From Streptomyces caeruleatus (lineage in GTDB: Bacteria > Actinomycetota > Actinomycetes > Streptomycetales > Streptomycetaceae), in contig NZ_KQ948931.1 in NCBI RefSeq assembly GCF_001514235.1, positions 97,490-161,489 on the forward strand: DNA of 64,000 nucleotides, in the 5' to 3' direction. How positions within the stretch are numbered: the stretch's first letter is position 1; each line of letters opens with the position of its first letter. The notes under the pieces are model-generated. The model was given only the letters and a program-made list of their open reading frames with translations, was not told the DNA's origin and made no database searches. The position numbers and the translations under genes were made by a program. This document shows positions 42,552-54,086 of this stretch, piece by piece.

Positions 42552-43375
42552 TCGTCATCTTCGTCATGCCACGGCCGAACGTCCGGACACCGACTGTTCG
42601 ATTACCTGTCGGGTTACGGCCACCCTCCACAGATTCGGTGACTTTCTGGCGTCCACACCCTGGGGACTGGGAAGTTGTCCAGACTGTGTCCACAGAGATG
42701 GCTGTTGAAAGACCATCAGACCAGGTCAACTGCTTGTGGATTCGTGGACGAACGATCTCCACAGCCTGTGGACAGCGAGAAGATCCACAGGCTGTGCATC
42801 AAGTTGTCCACCGGCAACCCACAGGCTGTGGCCAGTTGTCCCCAGTGATTGCCGGCTTCTCCACACCGCTGTCCACTGTTCGGCAACGCGACGCGCCCTC
42901 TCACCGCCCTGAGTGAAAGGCGTCACACGAAGGTGCCGGGTTGGGCTGTGGGAAAGGTGGGTAAAGCTGGGGACGGCGCTGGGGAGAAGTCGCCCCAGCC
43001 TGTGCACGGGGTGTGCAGAACTTTCCGTTCTCCACAGAAACGCCGAGTTGTCCACCGCCGTCACCCACAGGCCCCGTGGACAAAATCTCCGCTCTGAGCT
43101 GGGCAAACGAGGTTATCCACGGTATCCACAGGCCCTACTACTACTCCCAACTAGAGAGAGCTGGGAATTCGTTTCGAAGGGGGTCCTGTGCACAACTCGC
43201 TGTCCGGCTCCCGGCTGCCCCTCGTCACGACTTGACCCCGAGAGGCACCTACTGTCAGTGCCGTGCGTCAGACTGGTCCCCGGTGTCCTCCCCCTCACAG
43301 GGGCCGACGACACAGAGACAGACGACGAGGGCCAGGCAGAGCGAGAAGCGCCGGCAACAGCAGGAGGCGGCAACA
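42552..43375. other. oriC: Chromosomal origin oriC
   Basis: The dnaA-dnaN gap carries a dense set of DnaA-box-like 9-mers on both strands. Forward copies include 42675 (TTGTCCAGA), 42686 (GTGTCCACA), 42804 and 43048 (TTGTCCACC), 42836 (TTGTCCCCA), 42857 and 43028 (TTCTCCACA), 42869 (CTGTCCACT), 43113 (TTATCCACG) and 43122 (GTATCCACA). Inverted copies are at 42767, 43075 and 43187. They fall into a left group (42675-42877) and a right group (43028-43195). No clear AT-rich unwinding element is present, consistent with Streptomyces origins. The last 100 bases also contain the dnaN leader. Confidence 0.95.
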
Positions 43376-44506
43376 GTGAAGATCCGGGTGGAACGCGACG
43401 TACTCGCGGAGGCAGTGGCCTGGGCGGCACGCAGCCTCCCGGCCCGTCCGCCGGCGCCTGTCCTCGCCGGCCTCCTCCTCAAGGCCGAGGACGGCCAGCT
43501 GAGCCTGTCCAGCTTCGACTACGAGGTCTCGGCACGGGTGTCCGTGGAGACGGAGGTCGAGGAGGAGGGCACGGTCCTGGTCTCCGGCCGTCTGCTCGCG
43601 GACATCTGCCGTGCTCTGCCCAACCGGCCGGTCGAGATTTCCACAGACGGTGTACGGGCGACCGTGGTCTGCGGCTCCTCGCGGTTCACACTTCACACCC
43701 TGCCGGTGGAGGAGTACCCGGCGCTGCCGCAGATGCCGAGCGCCACGGGCACCGTCCCCGGCGAGGTCTTCGCGTCCGCGGCCGCTCAGGTCGCCATCGC
43801 GGCCGGCCGCGACGACACGCTGCCCGTGCTGACCGGTGTGCGCATCGAGATCGAGGGCGACACGGTGACGCTGGCGTCCACCGACCGCTACCGCTTCGCG
43901 GTCCGCGAGTTCCTGTGGAAGCCGGAGAACCCGGAGGCCTCCGCGGTCGCCCTGGTGCCCGCCAAGACGCTCCTGGACACCGCCAAGGCGCTCACCAGCG
44001 GTGACAGCGTGACGCTGGCGCTGTCCGGCTCGGGTGCGGGCGAGGGCCTGATCGGTTTCGAGGGCGCCGGGCGTCGTACGACGACCCGTCTGCTGGAGGG
44101 CGACCTCCCGAAGTACCGCACGCTGTTCCCGACGGAGTTCAACTCCGTCGCCGTGATCGAGACCGCCCCCTTCGTGGAGGCCGTCAAGCGTGTGGCTCTG
44201 GTCGCCGAGCGCAACACCCCGGTGCGGCTGAGCTTCGAGCAGGGTGTGCTGATCCTGGAGGCCGGTTCCAGCGACGACGCACAGGCTGTGGAGAGGGTTG
44301 ACGCCCAGCTGGAGGGCGACGACATCTCGATCGCCTTCAACCCGACCTTCCTGCTGGACGGTCTGAGCGCCATCGACTCCCCGGTCGCCCAGCTGTCCTT
44401 CACGACGTCCACGAAGCCGGCGCTGCTGAGCGGCAAGCCGGCGTTGGACGCGGAGGCGGACGACGCCTACAAGTACCTGATCATGCCGGTGCGTCTGAGC
44501 GGCTGA
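43376..44506 (+). CDS. dnaN: DNA polymerase III sliding clamp (beta)
   Basis: The ring that tethers polymerase to DNA. The 376-residue product starts KIRVERDVLAEAVAWAARSLP and shows the three-fold repeat of the clamp, with LPVEEYPALPQMP and the C-terminal LIMPVRLSG. GTG 43376 is set by the AGGAGGCGGCAACA site; the open frame extends upstream into oriC but those codons are not clamp-like. Confidence 0.98.
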   Translation: MKIRVERDVLAEAVAWAARSLPARPPAPVLAGLLLKAEDGQLSLSSFDYEVSARVSVETEVEEEGTVLVSGRLLADICRALPNRPVEISTDGVRATVVCGSSRFTLHTLPVEEYPALPQMPSATGTVPGEVFASAAAQVAIAAGRDDTLPVLTGVRIEIEGDTVTLASTDRYRFAVREFLWKPENPEASAVALVPAKTLLDTAKALTSGDSVTLALSGSGAGEGLIGFEGAGRRTTTRLLEGDLPKYRTLFPTEFNSVAVIETAPFVEAVKRVALVAERNTPVRLSFEQGVLILEAGSSDDAQAVERVDAQLEGDDISIAFNPTFLLDGLSAIDSPVAQLSFTTSTKPALLSGKPALDAEADDAYKYLIMPVRLSG

Positions 44507-44514
44507 GCCGACAG

Positions 44515-44523
44515 TTGTCCACA
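44515..44523 (+). promoter_or_regulatory. DnaA box after dnaN
   Basis: Perfect TTGTCCACA, nine bases after the dnaN stop, in the 173-base dnaN-gnd gap and outside the main origin cluster. Confidence 0.75.
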
Positions 44524-44679
44524 GGCCGGTGGAGAAGTGAGCCCGGCCTGTGGGAGAACCCGCAGGTGAGGGCGTACGTATGAGCGCCTATGCCCACGGA
44601 TGTGCGCGTGCGTCCGGGTTTAGGCTCATGCGTGGGTACGAAGGTGCCCCACACGCCACAGCAACCTAAGGAACAACTG

Positions 44680-45555
44680 ATGGAGCTCGGTCTCGTCGGC
44701 CTCGGCAAGATGGGCGGCAACATGCGCGAGCGGATACGCCGCGCGGGCCACACCGTCGTCGGATACGACCGCAACGCGGACCTCGCAGATGTCCACAGCC
44801 TGGAAGAGCTTGTGGGCAAGCTTCCCGGGCCGCGCGTGGTCTGGGTGATGGTCCCGGCCGGTGCCCCGACCCAGTCGACCATCGACGAGCTCGCCGAGCT
44901 GCTGGAGCCCGGTGACGTCGTCGTGGACGGCGGCAACTCGCGCTGGACGGACGACGAGCGGCACGCCGAGGAGCTGGCGGCCAAGGGCATCGGCTTCGTC
45001 GACTGCGGCGTCTCCGGCGGCGTCTGGGGCCTGGAGAACGGCTACGCGCTGATGTACGGCGGCGACGCGGAGAACGTGGCCAAGGTGCAGCCGGTCTTCG
45101 ACGCCCTCAAGCCCGAGGGTGACTTCGGCGCGGTGCACGCCGGCAAGGTCGGCGCGGGGCACTTCGCGAAGATGGTCCACAACGGCATCGAGTACGCGAT
45201 GATGCAGGCCTACGCCGAGGGCTGGGAGCTGCTGGAGAAGGTCGACTCCGTGACGGACGTCCGGGAGGTCTTCCGTTCCTGGCAGGAGGGCACGGTGATC
45301 AGGTCCTGGCTGCTGGACCTCGCGGTGAACGCCCTCGACGAGGACGAGCACCTGGACAGGCTCAAGGGTTTTGCACAGGACTCCGGTGAGGGACGCTGGA
45401 CTGTGGAGGCCGCGATCGACCACGCGGTGCCGCTGCCGGCGATCACCGCGTCGCTGTTCGCGCGGTTCGCGTCCCGGCAGGACGACTCTCCGCAGATGAA
45501 GATGATCGCGGCGCTGCGGAACCAGTTCGGTGGCCACGCGGTCGAGACGAAGTAG
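44680..45555 (+). CDS. gnd: 6-phosphogluconate dehydrogenase (short form)
   Basis: Oxidatively decarboxylates 6-phosphogluconate to ribulose-5-phosphate. The 291-residue product has the dinucleotide fold GLVGLGKMGGNM, DGGNSRWTDDERH and the catalytic region HAGKVGAGHFAKMVHNGIEYAMMQ. It lacks the duplicated helical domain of the 470-residue enzymes and belongs to the short class, often NAD-preferring. AAGGAACAACTG precedes the ATG at 44680. Its place between dnaN and recF is a standard Streptomyces arrangement. Confidence 0.95.
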   Translation: MELGLVGLGKMGGNMRERIRRAGHTVVGYDRNADLADVHSLEELVGKLPGPRVVWVMVPAGAPTQSTIDELAELLEPGDVVVDGGNSRWTDDERHAEELAAKGIGFVDCGVSGGVWGLENGYALMYGGDAENVAKVQPVFDALKPEGDFGAVHAGKVGAGHFAKMVHNGIEYAMMQAYAEGWELLEKVDSVTDVREVFRSWQEGTVIRSWLLDLAVNALDEDEHLDRLKGFAQDSGEGRWTVEAAIDHAVPLPAITASLFARFASRQDDSPQMKMIAALRNQFGGHAVETK

Positions 45556-45662
45556 CCGTCGGCAGCGCCCGTCGGAAACGGCGGGCGGAGCGGCCGCCGG
45601 AAACGAGAAGAAGTAATCCACACCCTGGGGGTGGCACCCTGGCACCCTCGGGAGTGACCCGG

Positions 45663-45671
45663 TTGTCCACA
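45663..45671 (+). promoter_or_regulatory. DnaA box upstream of recF
   Basis: Perfect TTGTCCACA, 47 bases before the recF ATG, so it would overlap or flank the recF promoter. Confidence 0.75.
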
Positions 45672-45717
45672 ACTGGGGAAGGTTGAACTACATGTTGGGG
45701 GAGGTCGGCGAACGACC

Positions 45718-46839
45718 ATGCACGTCACGCATCTGTCGCTGGCCGACTTCCGCTCCTACGCCCGGGTCGAAGTTCCGCTCGACCCGGGCGTCACCGCTTT
45801 CGTGGGCCCCAACGGCCAGGGCAAGACCAATCTCGTCGAGGCCGTCGGCTATCTCGCCACGCTCGGCAGCCATCGTGTCGCCTCCGACGCCCCGCTGGTC
45901 CGTATGGGCGCCGACCGGGCGATCATCCGGGCGCAGGTGCGCCAGGGCGACCGGCAGCAACTGGTGGAGCTGGAGCTGAACCCCGGCAGGTCCAACCGTG
46001 CCCGGATCAACCGGTCCTCGCAGGTCAGGCCCCGTGACGTGCTCGGCATCGTGCGGACGGTCCTGTTCGCGCCGGAGGATCTCGCCCTGGTCAAGGGCGA
46101 TCCCGGGGAGCGGCGCCGGTTCCTCGACGAGCTGATCACCGCCCGTTCCCCGCGCATGGCCGGCGTGCGTTCCGACTACGAGCGGGTCCTCAAGCAGCGC
46201 AACACCTTGCTGAAGTCGGCCGCGCTGGCCCGTCGGCACGGCGGGCGTTCCATGGACCTGTCCACTCTCGACGTCTGGGACCAGCACCTGGCGCGCGCGG
46301 GCGCCGAACTGCTCGCCCAGCGTCTCGATCTGATCGCCGCGATCCAGCCGCTGGCCGACAAGGCGTACGAGCAGCTGGCCCCCGGTGGCGGGCCGGTCTC
46401 CCTGGACTACAAGCCGTCGGCCCCCGGCGAGGCGCACACGCGCGAGGATCTCTTCGAGCAGCTGATGGCGGCGCTCGCCGAGGCCCGTAAGCAGGAGATC
46501 GAGCGTGGCGTCACCCTCGTAGGCCCTCATCGGGACGATTTGCTTCTCAAACTCGGTCAGCTGCCCGCCAAGGGGTACGCCTCGCACGGCGAGTCCTGGT
46601 CGTACGCGCTGGCGCTGCGGCTGGCCTCGTACGACCTGTTGCGGGCCGAGGGCAACGAGCCGGTGCTGGTCCTGGACGATGTCTTCGCCGAGCTGGACGC
46701 CCGGCGCCGTGAGCGGTTGGCCGAGCTGGTCGCGCCCGGTGAGCAGGTCCTGGTGACCGCCGCGGTCGACGACGACGTGCCGCATGCGTTGGCGGGGGCG
46801 CGGTATGCGGTGGCCGAGGGGACGGTGGAGCGCGTATGA
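45718..46839 (+). CDS. recF: DNA replication/repair protein RecF
   Basis: An SMC-like ATPase that helps load RecA at gaps. The 373-residue product begins HVTHLSLADFRSYARVEVPL with Walker A GPNGQGKTN, and later LAPEDL-like FAPEDLALVKGDPGERRRFLDE. The signature region is GESWSYALALRLA and Walker B is PVLVLDDVFAELD. It overlaps the next gene by ATGA. ATG 45718 lies at the end of a GGGGGAGG site. Confidence 0.97.
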   Translation: MHVTHLSLADFRSYARVEVPLDPGVTAFVGPNGQGKTNLVEAVGYLATLGSHRVASDAPLVRMGADRAIIRAQVRQGDRQQLVELELNPGRSNRARINRSSQVRPRDVLGIVRTVLFAPEDLALVKGDPGERRRFLDELITARSPRMAGVRSDYERVLKQRNTLLKSAALARRHGGRSMDLSTLDVWDQHLARAGAELLAQRLDLIAAIQPLADKAYEQLAPGGGPVSLDYKPSAPGEAHTREDLFEQLMAALAEARKQEIERGVTLVGPHRDDLLLKLGQLPAKGYASHGESWSYALALRLASYDLLRAEGNEPVLVLDDVFAELDARRRERLAELVAPGEQVLVTAAVDDDVPHALAGARYAVAEGTVERV

Positions 46840-47384
46840 GCGAGGACCCGTCCGAGAAGGCCCCGGAGGCCGCCAAGAAGGCTCCGGAACCCTCCGGTGT
46901 CGACCTCGCGCGCGTGGCGCTCAGAGCTGCCAAGGAGCAGGCACGCGCGCGTGGGGACGCGGCGCAGCAGAAGAAGCAGGCGCGGCGCGGAGGGCTGCGC
47001 TCGGGCGCGCGCGCCGACGGCCGCGATCCCCTGGCGCTCGGAGCTGCCATTAACCGCTTGATCACCGAGCGGGGCTGGGAGGCCCCGGCCGCGGTGGGCG
47101 GTGTGATGGGCCGTTGGCCGCAGATCGTCGGCGAGGACGTCGCCAATCACTGTGTGCCGGAGAAGTACGACGAGGACGAGCGGGTCCTGGTCGTGCGCTG
47201 CGACTCGACGGCCTGGGCGACGAACCTGCGGCTGCTCGCCCCGACCCTGGTGGCCCGCCTCAACGAGGACCTCGGCCATGGCGCGGTGCGGCAGATCAGG
47301 GTGCAGGGGCCGGGCGGCCCAGCGCGCCGGTACGGCCCGCTGCGTGCGCCCGGCAGCACGGGGCCCGGCGACACCTACGGGTGA
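46836..47384 (+). CDS. dciA: DciA-like helicase loader (DUF721)
   Basis: DciA is the ancestral DnaB-loading factor in bacteria lacking DnaC or DnaI. The 182-residue product has a charged, Lys/Ala-rich N-terminus and the DUF721 domain (INRLITERGWEAPAAVGGVMGRWPQIVGEDVANHCVPEKY, and RCDSTAWATNLRLLAPTLVARLNEDLG). It overlaps recF by four bases, so it is made with it. The assignment is by domain family. Confidence 0.88.
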   Translation: MSEDPSEKAPEAAKKAPEPSGVDLARVALRAAKEQARARGDAAQQKKQARRGGLRSGARADGRDPLALGAAINRLITERGWEAPAAVGGVMGRWPQIVGEDVANHCVPEKYDEDERVLVVRCDSTAWATNLRLLAPTLVARLNEDLGHGAVRQIRVQGPGGPARRYGPLRAPGSTGPGDTYG

Positions 47385-47882
47385 CGGGGGTCGTACAGGG
47401 CGTGGTCGGGCTGTCCGTGAAGGGTGTGCGGGGCCTGTCGAGGCGCCGTCACAGCAGTCTCCGAGGCCTCGTCAGCCACAGGTGACCGACATCACATCAG
47501 TAGTTGCCGACGGTCCCGAAGGGCGGTCGGTGACCTGCTCTTCGTACCACCGCGCGCGGTTGCGAATCGCGACCTGACTCCTAAGTAGCCAAGGGTTGAC
47601 GCCCGGAAGCGCTGAGTGGCTCCCTGAGCCTCTTGGAGACCCCATCCGTATATCGGGAGTCGGCCGAGCCGGGTTCAGGGCGGCACATGCGGACTCAGGT
47701 ACCGGCAAACCCCCATCACTGTCGGCGCAACCGGTAGACTGGAAGCCAATCCCGCCCCAAACGTGGGGACCGTCCGGGAAAAGCTGAGCAACGCTGATCA
47801 AGGCTTACCAACGCAACATGCCGCAGCCGCTCCGGCAACCCGCCGACGAGCCTGGCTCGTGCTGTGCCAGAAAGGGCGCTTC
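47385..47882. promoter_or_regulatory. gyrB upstream region
   Basis: A 498-base gap without a convincing gene. A TAGACT hexamer at 47734-47739 inside AACCGGTAGACTGGAAG resembles a Streptomyces -10 and could be the gyrB promoter; I see no good -35 at the right spacing. A leader of about 140 bases would result. Gyrase genes are typically supercoiling-controlled, but no operator is evident. Confidence 0.3.
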
Positions 47883-49931
47883 GTGGCCGATTCCGGCAAC
47901 CCCAACGAGAACATCCCGTCCACCGACGCCGAGGCGGCCTCGTCGAACGGCGAGGTAACCGCCTCGTACGACGCCAGCGCCATCACCGTCCTCGAGGGTC
48001 TGGACGCGGTCCGCAAGCGACCCGGTATGTACATCGGCTCGACCGGCGAGCGCGGCCTGCACCACCTGGTGCAGGAGGTCGTCGACAACTCCGTCGATGA
48101 GGCGCTGGCGGGCCACGCGGACACCATCGACGTGACGATCCTCCCCGACGGCGGGGTCCGCGTCGTGGACAACGGCCGTGGCATCCCGGTCGGCATCGTG
48201 CCCTCCGAGGGCAAGCCGGCCGTCGAGGTCGTCCTCACCGTGCTGCACGCGGGCGGAAAGTTCGGCGGCGGCGGTTACGCGGTCTCCGGTGGTCTGCACG
48301 GCGTGGGCGTCTCCGTCGTGAACGCCCTGTCGACCAAGGTGGCCGTCGAGGTCAAGACCGATGGTTACCGCTGGACGCAGGACTACAAGCTCGGCGTCCC
48401 GACGGCACCGCTGGCCAAGCACGAGGCCACGGACGAGCACGGCACCTCGGTCACCTTCTGGGCCGACCCGGACATCTTCGAGACCACCGACTACTCCTTC
48501 GAGACGCTTTCGCGCCGCTTCCAGGAGATGGCGTTCCTCAACAAGGGTTTGAGGATCAAACTCACTGACGAGCGGGAGTCGGCCAAGGCGACGTCCGGCG
48601 CGGACGAGGCGGGTGCGGACGAGAGCGCCGAGGTCAAGTCGGTCGACTACCACTACGAGGGCGGCATCGTCGACTTCGTGAAGTACCTCAACTCCCGCAA
48701 GGGAGACGTGGTGCACCCCACCGTCATCGACCTCGAGGCCGAGGACAAGGAGCGCAGCCTCTCCCTCGAAGTCGCGATGCAGTGGAACAGCAGCTACACC
48801 GAGGGCGTGTACTCCTTCGCGAACATCATCCACACGCACGAGGGCGGTACGCACGAAGAGGGCTTTCGGGCCGCGCTGACCTCGCTGATCAACAAGTACG
48901 CGCGTGACAAGAAGCTGCTGCGCGAGAAGGACGACAACCTCACGGGTGACGACATCCGCGAGGGTCTGACCGCGATCATCTCGGTGAAGCTGAGCGAGCC
49001 CCAGTTCGAGGGGCAGACGAAGACCAAGCTGGGCAACACCGAGGTGAAGACCTTCGTCCAGAAGGTCGTCTACGAGCACCTCAATGACTGGCTGGACCGC
49101 AACCCGAACGAGGCGGCGGACATCATCCGCAAGGGCATCCAGGCGGCCACCGCGCGCGTGGCGGCTCGCAAGGCCCGTGACCTGACGCGTCGCAAGGGCC
49201 TGCTGGAGACCGCGTCCCTGCCGGGCAAGCTCTCCGACTGCCAGTCGAACGACCCCACCAAGTGCGAGATCTTCATCGTCGAGGGTGACTCCGCCGGCGG
49301 CTCGGCCAAGTCGGGCCGCAACCCCGAGTACCAGGCGATCCTCCCGATCCGAGGCAAGATCCTCAACGTCGAGAAGGCGCGGATCGACAAGATCCTGCAG
49401 AACCAGGAGATCCAGGCGCTGATCTCGGCCTTCGGTACCGGAGTCCACGAGGACTTCGACATCGAGAAGCTGCGCTATCACAAGATCATCCTGATGGCGG
49501 ACGCCGACGTCGACGGCCAGCACATCAACACCCTGCTGCTGACCTTCCTGTTCCGCTTCATGCGGCCGCTGGTCGAGGCCGGGCACGTGTTCCTGTCCCG
49601 CCCCCCGCTGTACAAGATCAAGTGGGGGCGTGACGAGGTCGAGTACGCGTACTCCGACCGCGAGCGCGACGCGCTGATCGAGATGGGCCGTCAGCGCGGC
49701 AAGCGCGTCCGTGAGGACTCGATCCAGCGCTTCAAGGGTCTCGGCGAGATGAACGCCGAGGAACTGCGCATCACGACCATGGACCAGGAGCACCGCGTCC
49801 TCGGCCAGGTCACCCTCGACGACGCCGCCCAGGCCGACGACCTGTTCTCGGTCCTCATGGGCGAGGACGTCGAGGCCCGCCGCCAGTTCATCCAGCGCAA
49901 CGCCAAGGACGTCCGCTTCCTCGACATCTGA
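47883..49931 (+). CDS. gyrB: DNA gyrase subunit B
   Basis: ATPase subunit of gyrase. The 682-residue product has the GHKL ATPase (EVVDNSVDEALAGH, DNGRGIPVG, GGLHGVGVSVVNALS), the transducer, and the TOPRIM domain (IVEGDSAGGSAKSGR, LMADADVDGQHINTLLLTFLFR) with the C-terminal FKGLGEMNAEEL. GTG 47883 starts ADSGNPNEN and is favoured by a local AAAGGG; the frame is open upstream. gyrA follows 42 bases later. Confidence 0.98.
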   Translation: MADSGNPNENIPSTDAEAASSNGEVTASYDASAITVLEGLDAVRKRPGMYIGSTGERGLHHLVQEVVDNSVDEALAGHADTIDVTILPDGGVRVVDNGRGIPVGIVPSEGKPAVEVVLTVLHAGGKFGGGGYAVSGGLHGVGVSVVNALSTKVAVEVKTDGYRWTQDYKLGVPTAPLAKHEATDEHGTSVTFWADPDIFETTDYSFETLSRRFQEMAFLNKGLRIKLTDERESAKATSGADEAGADESAEVKSVDYHYEGGIVDFVKYLNSRKGDVVHPTVIDLEAEDKERSLSLEVAMQWNSSYTEGVYSFANIIHTHEGGTHEEGFRAALTSLINKYARDKKLLREKDDNLTGDDIREGLTAIISVKLSEPQFEGQTKTKLGNTEVKTFVQKVVYEHLNDWLDRNPNEAADIIRKGIQAATARVAARKARDLTRRKGLLETASLPGKLSDCQSNDPTKCEIFIVEGDSAGGSAKSGRNPEYQAILPIRGKILNVEKARIDKILQNQEIQALISAFGTGVHEDFDIEKLRYHKIILMADADVDGQHINTLLLTFLFRFMRPLVEAGHVFLSRPPLYKIKWGRDEVEYAYSDRERDALIEMGRQRGKRVREDSIQRFKGLGEMNAEELRITTMDQEHRVLGQVTLDDAAQADDLFSVLMGEDVEARRQFIQRNAKDVRFLDI

Positions 49932-49973
49932 GTCGGTCTCAGCTGACCGCATCAGGAAGGATCCTCACCAGCA

Positions 49974-52571
<2,598 letters not shown>

Positions 52572-52589
52572 CACGAGGAGTGAGTCATC

Positions 52590-53399
52590 GTGAGCGGAGC
52601 CACGGGCGCCGGATCCTCCGGAACCCCGACCGGTTCTACGGCCGGTAAGGAGACGGACGGCAAAGGCCGTGGCTCCGCCGCGCGTGCGGCGGACACGCAC
52701 ACCACGCAGCTGAAGGCGATCAAGTCGCCCGCGAAGGACTCGCCCTCGTCAGGCGGTGGATCCCAGGGGGGAACCGTGACGGACAGCCGAGGCGCGCAGT
52801 CCCAGCAGTACGCGGCCGGCGCGGGCTCGACCGGTCTCGGCGCCCAGCCGCAGCCGGCGCCCACAGGTACGCAGCAGGCGGCCGCGGCGCCGTCCGCGTC
52901 GCCGCTGCCCGGGGAACGGCAGGCACAGCAGCCCGCCGCCGGGCCCTACCACCCGCCGCAGGCCTACCAGACGCCCGCTCCGGCGAGCACGGTCCGCCGG
53001 CCGCGTACGGGGGCCAGTACGACGCCCCGCACCCGCAAGGCACGCCTGCGCGTGGCCAAGGCCGACCCGTGGTCGGTCATGAAGGTCAGCTTCCTGCTCT
53101 CCATCGCGCTGGGCATCTGCACGATCGTCGCGGCCGCGGTGCTGTGGATGGTCATGGACGCGATGGGCGTCTTCTCGACGGTCGGCGGCACGATCTCCGA
53201 GGCCACCGGCTCGAACGAGTCGAACGGCTTCGACCTTCAGTCGTTCCTGTCGCTGCCGCACGTCCTGATGTTCACGTCGATCATCGCGGTCATCGACGTT
53301 GTCCTCGCGACGGCGCTGGCGACCCTCGGCGCGTTCATCTACAACCTGTCCGCCGGCTTCGTGGGCGGCGTCGAGCTGACGCTGGCCGAGGACGAGTGA
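52590..53399 (+). CDS. DUF3566-type transmembrane protein
   Basis: A 269-residue protein with a 145-residue Ser/Gly/Pro/Gln-rich disordered cytoplasmic N-terminus. The conserved membrane domain begins KARLRVAKADPWSVMKVSFLLSIALG and has a second span VLMFTSIIAVIDVVLATALATLGAFIYN; it ends GGVELTLAEDE. This is the DUF3566 family found after gyrA throughout actinobacteria, function unknown. It lies 18 bases after gyrA, so gyrB-gyrA and this gene form an operon. Confidence 0.9.
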   Translation: MSGATGAGSSGTPTGSTAGKETDGKGRGSAARAADTHTTQLKAIKSPAKDSPSSGGGSQGGTVTDSRGAQSQQYAAGAGSTGLGAQPQPAPTGTQQAAAAPSASPLPGERQAQQPAAGPYHPPQAYQTPAPASTVRRPRTGASTTPRTRKARLRVAKADPWSVMKVSFLLSIALGICTIVAAAVLWMVMDAMGVFSTVGGTISEATGSNESNGFDLQSFLSLPHVLMFTSIIAVIDVVLATALATLGAFIYNLSAGFVGGVELTLAEDE

Positions 53400-53508
53400 C
53401 CTGCGGCTGAACCGCGGCTGACCGTCCCCCGACAACCGATTTTGGGACTGCCCCGGCCGTGCGCTAATCTTCAGGAGTCAGCGCGCGGGACACACCGCAG
53501 AGCGCGGC

Positions 53509-53582
53509 GGGGCTATAGCTCAGTTGGTTAGAGCGCATCCCTGATAAGGATGAGGCCACAGGTTCAAATCCTGTTAGCCCCA
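53509..53582 (+). tRNA. tRNA-Ile (GAT)
   Basis: A 74-base cloverleaf: acceptor GGGGCTA pairs with TAGCCCC, D arm AGCTCAGTTGG, anticodon loop with GAT (53543-53545), T arm GGTTCAAATCC and discriminator A. The CCA is not encoded. Confidence 0.97.
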
Positions 53583-53590
53583 CATTCGAG

Positions 53591-53624
53591 AAGACCCCCA
53601 ACCGATCATGGTTGGGGGTCTTTG
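53591..53624 (+). terminator. Terminator of tRNA-Ile
   Basis: Perfect 13-bp stem (53591-53603 with 53610-53622) and a 6-base loop, 8 bases after the tRNA, ending in TTT. Confidence 0.9.
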
Positions 53625-53686
53625 GCATGCACGGCTGCCCACGTTCGCCGAGTGTCGAACACTCCCGGTCGGCCTAGACTCCCCGG

Positions 53687-54040
53687 ATGACCTTGGAATG
53701 GCGACACGTAATCGTTCACTCGGCGGATCCGGCGGCGCTGGGTCAGTGGTGGGCCGAGGCTCTCGGCTGGGTCGTGGTCCACACGTCTGACGTGGAGTTC
53801 GCGATCCGCCCGGAGCGGGATCGTTCGCCGGGGCTGGAGTTCGTGCTGCTTCGCGAGCCCAAGAAGGCCAAGAGCCGCCTGCACCTCGACTTCGTGCCCG
53901 ACGACCAGGACGCCGAGGTGGCCCGCCTGGAGGCCCTCGGCGCCAAGCGCGTCGACATCGGCCAGGGCGACCAGGCATGGGTGGTCATGCAAGACCCCGA
54001 GGGCAACGAGTTCTGCGTCCTCGCCCAACGACGGCAGTGA
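53687..54040 (+). CDS. VOC/glyoxalase-like protein
   Basis: A 117-residue small protein of the vicinal-oxygen-chelate fold: HVIVHSADPAALGQWWAEALGWVVVHTSD at the N-terminus and VVMQDPEGNEFCVL at the C-terminus, the typical paired beta-alpha-beta-beta-beta modules. Several metal-site residues (His7, Glu near the end) are present. Substrate unknown; this subgroup is commonly annotated only as glyoxalase-like. Confidence 0.8.
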   Translation: MTLEWRHVIVHSADPAALGQWWAEALGWVVVHTSDVEFAIRPERDRSPGLEFVLLREPKKAKSRLHLDFVPDDQDAEVARLEALGAKRVDIGQGDQAWVVMQDPEGNEFCVLAQRRQ

Positions 54041-54086
54041 AGGATCGGCCGGCGCGGTTGTCAGTGCCGGATGAGAGCCTGACGGC

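Noticed and set aside
47385..47880. Small genes in the gyrB leader
   Set aside because: The frames seen there are short, Arg/Pro-rich shadows without ribosome sites or homology.
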